Of a stretch of DNA of 64,000 bases, positions 61,679-64,000 are shown one piece after another (positions within the stretch are counted from its first letter, which is position 1; each line of letters starts with the position of its first letter). The notes under the pieces were generated by a model. It saw only the letters and a program-made list of their open reading frames with translations, had not been told where the DNA came from and made no database searches. A program made the position numbers and the translations under genes. The stretch spans positions 1 through 64,000 of the forward strand of contig CAZUNG010000017.1 in NCBI GenBank assembly GCA_964621905.1, in the 5' to 3' direction. The stretch is from Ruminococcus_G sp964621905 (GTDB lineage Bacteria > Bacillota > Clostridia > Lachnospirales > Lachnospiraceae).

Positions 61679-62628
61679 AGGGAGATACAAAACAATTCAT
61701 AGGAAGACTGGTCAACGAATATCTGTTGCTGGTAGCTATTATCATTCTGACCGTATATACCATCATCGTTCAGCCGGCATTCCTGAATTCAGGGAATCTG
61801 CTGAATCTGATCCGATCTTTTGTACCTTTGGCGTTTGTGTCGATCGGTATGACGCTGATCGTCATTGGCGGGTACATCGATCTGTCGGTGGCCGGGCTGT
61901 TTTCCATGATGTCCATCCTGGCGAGCATGCTCTCCAATCGTTTCGGTCCTGTTTCCCTGCTGCTGATCCTGCTGGCAGGACTGATCTGCGGTGCAGCCAG
62001 TGCACTGATTTTGATCGTGTGCGGGGCAAGAAACAGTTCTGACGCATTGTTTATCACATTCGGCATGCAGACGGTATTCAATGCACTGGCACTGCTGCTA
62101 AACGGGGGTCTGGCAGTGACACTCGAGCAGACGCCGTTCACCCGGTTCCTGGGAGCGGGCAATTTTCTTGGAATCCCGATGGTGTTGATTCTGTTTATCA
62201 TAGCGGTTGTGGTACTGCAGTTTTTAATGAAGAAGATGCCGGTCGGCAGGTCTGTCCATCTGGTAGGCGGGAATCCCACAGCAGCAGAGCTGTGCGGCAT
62301 CAAGCCGAGCAAAGTGATCCTGTTGTCTTTCAGCGTGACTGGTGTCATGACGGCATTGGGAGCATATCTGCTTCTGTGCCGTGTGGGGACGGCGATCCCC
62401 ACTGTGGGAAAGAACTATGAGACGAATGCAATCCTGGCCGTCTGTATCGGAGGAACCAGTCTCTCAGGCGGCAAGGGAAGTGTCCTGAATACGGTACTTG
62501 GTGTTATGCTGGTGACGATCATGTCCAATGCCCTCAATATACTGGGGATTGACGCCAACATGCAGAGTGTGTGGAAGGGTGTGATCCTGATTCTGGCGAT
62601 CTGGATCGACAGCCGCAGAAAGGTCTGA
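61675..62628 (+). CDS. Sugar ABC transporter permease 1
   Basis: A 317-residue BPD_transp_2 permease. VIGGYIDLSVAGLFSMMSIL, GGNPTAAELCGIKPSKV and CIGGTSLSGGKGSVLN are the family hallmarks. The GTG start at 61675 overlaps the ATPase stop; GAGGAGGGAACCAA precedes it. With the second permease it likely forms a heterodimer, in contrast to the two other operons in the window, which have one permease each. Confidence 0.93.
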   Translation: MKGDTKQFIGRLVNEYLLLVAIIILTVYTIIVQPAFLNSGNLLNLIRSFVPLAFVSIGMTLIVIGGYIDLSVAGLFSMMSILASMLSNRFGPVSLLLILLAGLICGAASALILIVCGARNSSDALFITFGMQTVFNALALLLNGGLAVTLEQTPFTRFLGAGNFLGIPMVLILFIIAVVVLQFLMKKMPVGRSVHLVGGNPTAAELCGIKPSKVILLSFSVTGVMTALGAYLLLCRVGTAIPTVGKNYETNAILAVCIGGTSLSGGKGSVLNTVLGVMLVTIMSNALNILGIDANMQSVWKGVILILAIWIDSRRKV

Positions 62629-62641
62629 GGGAGGTGTGATG

Positions 62642-63604
62642 ATGAATTATTCCGTACAATTAAAGAAGTCGCTGAAGACACTTACAAAACAGAAGGCATT
62701 TCTTGCAGTCGTTATGATTTGTGCACTGATGTCTGTGTTTAACCGTTACTTTCTGACAGCTCAGAACCTTTCTTCTCTGCTGCTGCAGGTGACCATACTG
62801 TGGATCATGGCGTTTGGAGTTACGTTCTGTATTATTTCAGGTGAGTGTGACCTGTCACTGGGTGCCAATATGTGTATCTGTGGTATCATTGCGATTAAGC
62901 TTCTGCCGTATCTGCAGATTTGGGTGATCCTGATCGTGGTATTGCTGGTGGGTGCTGTCGTGGGAGCGGTAAATGCATTTATCAGCGTCAATCAGGGGGC
63001 GAACTCCTTTATCGTGACACTTGGAATGATGATGCTGCTCAAAGGAATCTGTCTGGTAATGACTGACGGAGCGCCGATTGCCGGAACCAGCAAGACATTT
63101 GTGGCTTTTGGAACAGGCAGCATCCTGGGTGTTTATAATATTACCTGGGTTGCAGTGCTGCTGTTTGTGATCTCCCTGTGGGTGATGAAGCGCACTGAAT
63201 TTGGGCGAAACTGCTATGCTGTGGGTTACAGCAAGGATGTAGCGGCATATTCCGGTGTCGCGGTAAAACGCCACCTGTGGGTCACGTTTATCATCTCTGC
63301 CTGCAGTGCTGCACTGGCCGGATTCTGCCTGTCCGCGGAGCTGAATTCCGGTTCGGCAGCTTATGGTGACAACACGGCGCTTCTGATCAACTGCGGAGTC
63401 GTAGTCGGCGGTACTCCGTTTAACGGCGGCTATGGCGGCATGGTGCAGTCGCTGATCGGTGTGTTCCTCTTTGGGCTGCTGGAAAACGTGATGAACCTTC
63501 TGGCTGTTACACCGTATATGCAGATGCTGATCCGCGGCATATTAATTGTCCTGGTTATCGGCATGGACTGTTATGCACGAAAGAAAAAACGGGAAGATGT
63601 GTAA
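62642..63604 (+). CDS. Sugar ABC transporter permease 2
   Basis: A 320-residue BPD_transp_2 permease: IISGECDLSLGANMCICG, NQGANSFIVTLGMMMLLKGI, GYSKDVAAYSGVAVKRH, then GGTPFNGGYGGM. The DLS-G motif after helix 2 has Glu-Cys before Asp where relatives have Gly-Ile/Met. I choose ATG 62642 (GGGAGG seven bases upstream); 62639 and GTG 62636 are possible. Confidence 0.92.
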   Translation: MNYSVQLKKSLKTLTKQKAFLAVVMICALMSVFNRYFLTAQNLSSLLLQVTILWIMAFGVTFCIISGECDLSLGANMCICGIIAIKLLPYLQIWVILIVVLLVGAVVGAVNAFISVNQGANSFIVTLGMMMLLKGICLVMTDGAPIAGTSKTFVAFGTGSILGVYNITWVAVLLFVISLWVMKRTEFGRNCYAVGYSKDVAAYSGVAVKRHLWVTFIISACSAALAGFCLSAELNSGSAAYGDNTALLINCGVVVGGTPFNGGYGGMVQSLIGVFLFGLLENVMNLLAVTPYMQMLIRGILIVLVIGMDCYARKKKREDV

Positions 63605-63606
63605 TT

Positions 63607-64000
63607 ATGAAAAGTATATTATGTTATGGCGATTCCAATACCTGGGGTTACATCCCGGGTAAAGGAGGTCGGTATCCAAGAGATATCCGCTGGCCGGGCC
63701 GCTTGGAAAGATATCTGGGGACCGGATATCATGTGATGGAGGAAGGGCTGTGCGGCAGGACGACATCTTATCAGATTCCGCTGGAGCCTTTCAGGAATGG
63801 ATTCGAGACGTTTCCTATGATCATGGAAAGTGCGGCGGATGCAGATCTTGTGGTTCTCATGCTTGGGACAAATGATCGGAGGACGCAGATTTGTGCATCG
63901 CCGCAGGAGAGCGCTCTGGCGATGGAGCGCTATCTGCAGTTTATCAATGTGCCTGCACTGTGGTCTGGAGAACGTGCGCCGGAGGTCTTGCTGATCGCGC
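63607..64000 (+). CDS. SGNH/GDSL-family hydrolase (3' end outside window)
   Basis: Open from ATG 63607, two bases after the permease stop, to the window edge (131 codons). Block I GDSNTWGY holds the nucleophile Ser, block II Gly is in EEGLCGRTT, and block III is LGTNDRR with the oxyanion Asn. Such enzymes are acyl-esterases or lipase-like hydrolases acting on acetylated sugars. The missing part should hold the DxxH block. Position as the last visible gene of the sugar transporter operon supports deacetylation of imported glycans. Confidence 0.88.
   Translation, partial: MKSILCYGDSNTWGYIPGKGGRYPRDIRWPGRLERYLGTGYHVMEEGLCGRTTSYQIPLEPFRNGFETFPMIMESAADADLVVLMLGTNDRRTQICASPQESALAMERYLQFINVPALWSGERAPEVLLIA

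Noticed and set aside
1..64000. tRNA, rRNA, prophage or integrative element
   Set aside because: Reading the gaps between genes gave no tRNA-like cloverleaf, rRNA segment, integrase, transposase or attachment-site pair that I could support.

Overview
The window reads as chromosomal DNA of a spore-forming member of the Lachnospiraceae or a close relative in the Clostridia. Support: Firmicutes-type gene order (rpoB-rpoC, rpsL-rpsG-fusA-tuf, the holB-ricT-methyltransferase-rsmI block), strong AGGAGG ribosome binding sites, sigma-A promoters with 17-base spacers, sporulation-linked spmA and ytaF, Gram-positive lipoproteins, and many ribose-type sugar ABC transporters with YesM/YesN-type two-component regulation. 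The genus cannot be set from the sequence alone.

Layout. 1-2414: tail of an unknown gene, a shikimate-kinase-like P-loop kinase and murA. 2441-11101: a YesN/YesM two-component system diverging from an ABC transporter operon (binding protein, ATPase, permease) that ends with a uroporphyrinogen-decarboxylase-family methyltransferase-like gene. 11074-16732: a YfhO membrane protein with its GT2 glycosyltransferase, a CPBP protease and an AraC/GyrI-like regulator. 17003-18375: SAM-I riboswitch and metK. 18475-21068: a promoter, a tandem 123-bp repeat leader (with an assembly gap) and a sensor kinase/response regulator pair. 21090-25223: guanylate-kinase-like protein, holB, ricT, tRNA methyltransferase and rsmI. 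25245-28181: polar amino acid ABC transporter. 28281-32332: ytaF, a calcium-type P-ATPase and spmA. 32384-35827: an operon of RclA-like flavoprotein, Rrf2 regulator and a catalytically dead serine-hydrolase/DUF302 fusion. 35844-37062: rplJ-rplL with an L10 leader. 37102-37843: a small unknown gene (minus strand) preceded by a second 123-bp repeat leader. 37863-51738: rpoB, rpoC, an amidase, rpsL, rpsG, fusA and tuf. 51823-58582: a damaged sugar locus in which an oxidoreductase and a binding protein are joined head to head, both without N-termini, followed by ABC ATPase, permease and two esterases. 58693-64000: a third sugar ABC operon (binding protein, ATPase, two permeases) running into an SGNH hydrolase cut by the window edge.

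The most notable feature is a family of 123-bp tandem repeats found twice. Both copies start directly after a near-identical -10 region and end just before the ribosome binding site of an unrelated gene. The two unit versions share sequence blocks but have different hairpin stems that still pair, and a one-base indel shifts the reading frame. This fits a structured RNA leader rather than a protein. I do not recognise it as a named family. Other points of interest are the head-to-head truncation near 52657, the pseudo-hydrolase, and hairpins placed between binding-protein and ATPase genes.
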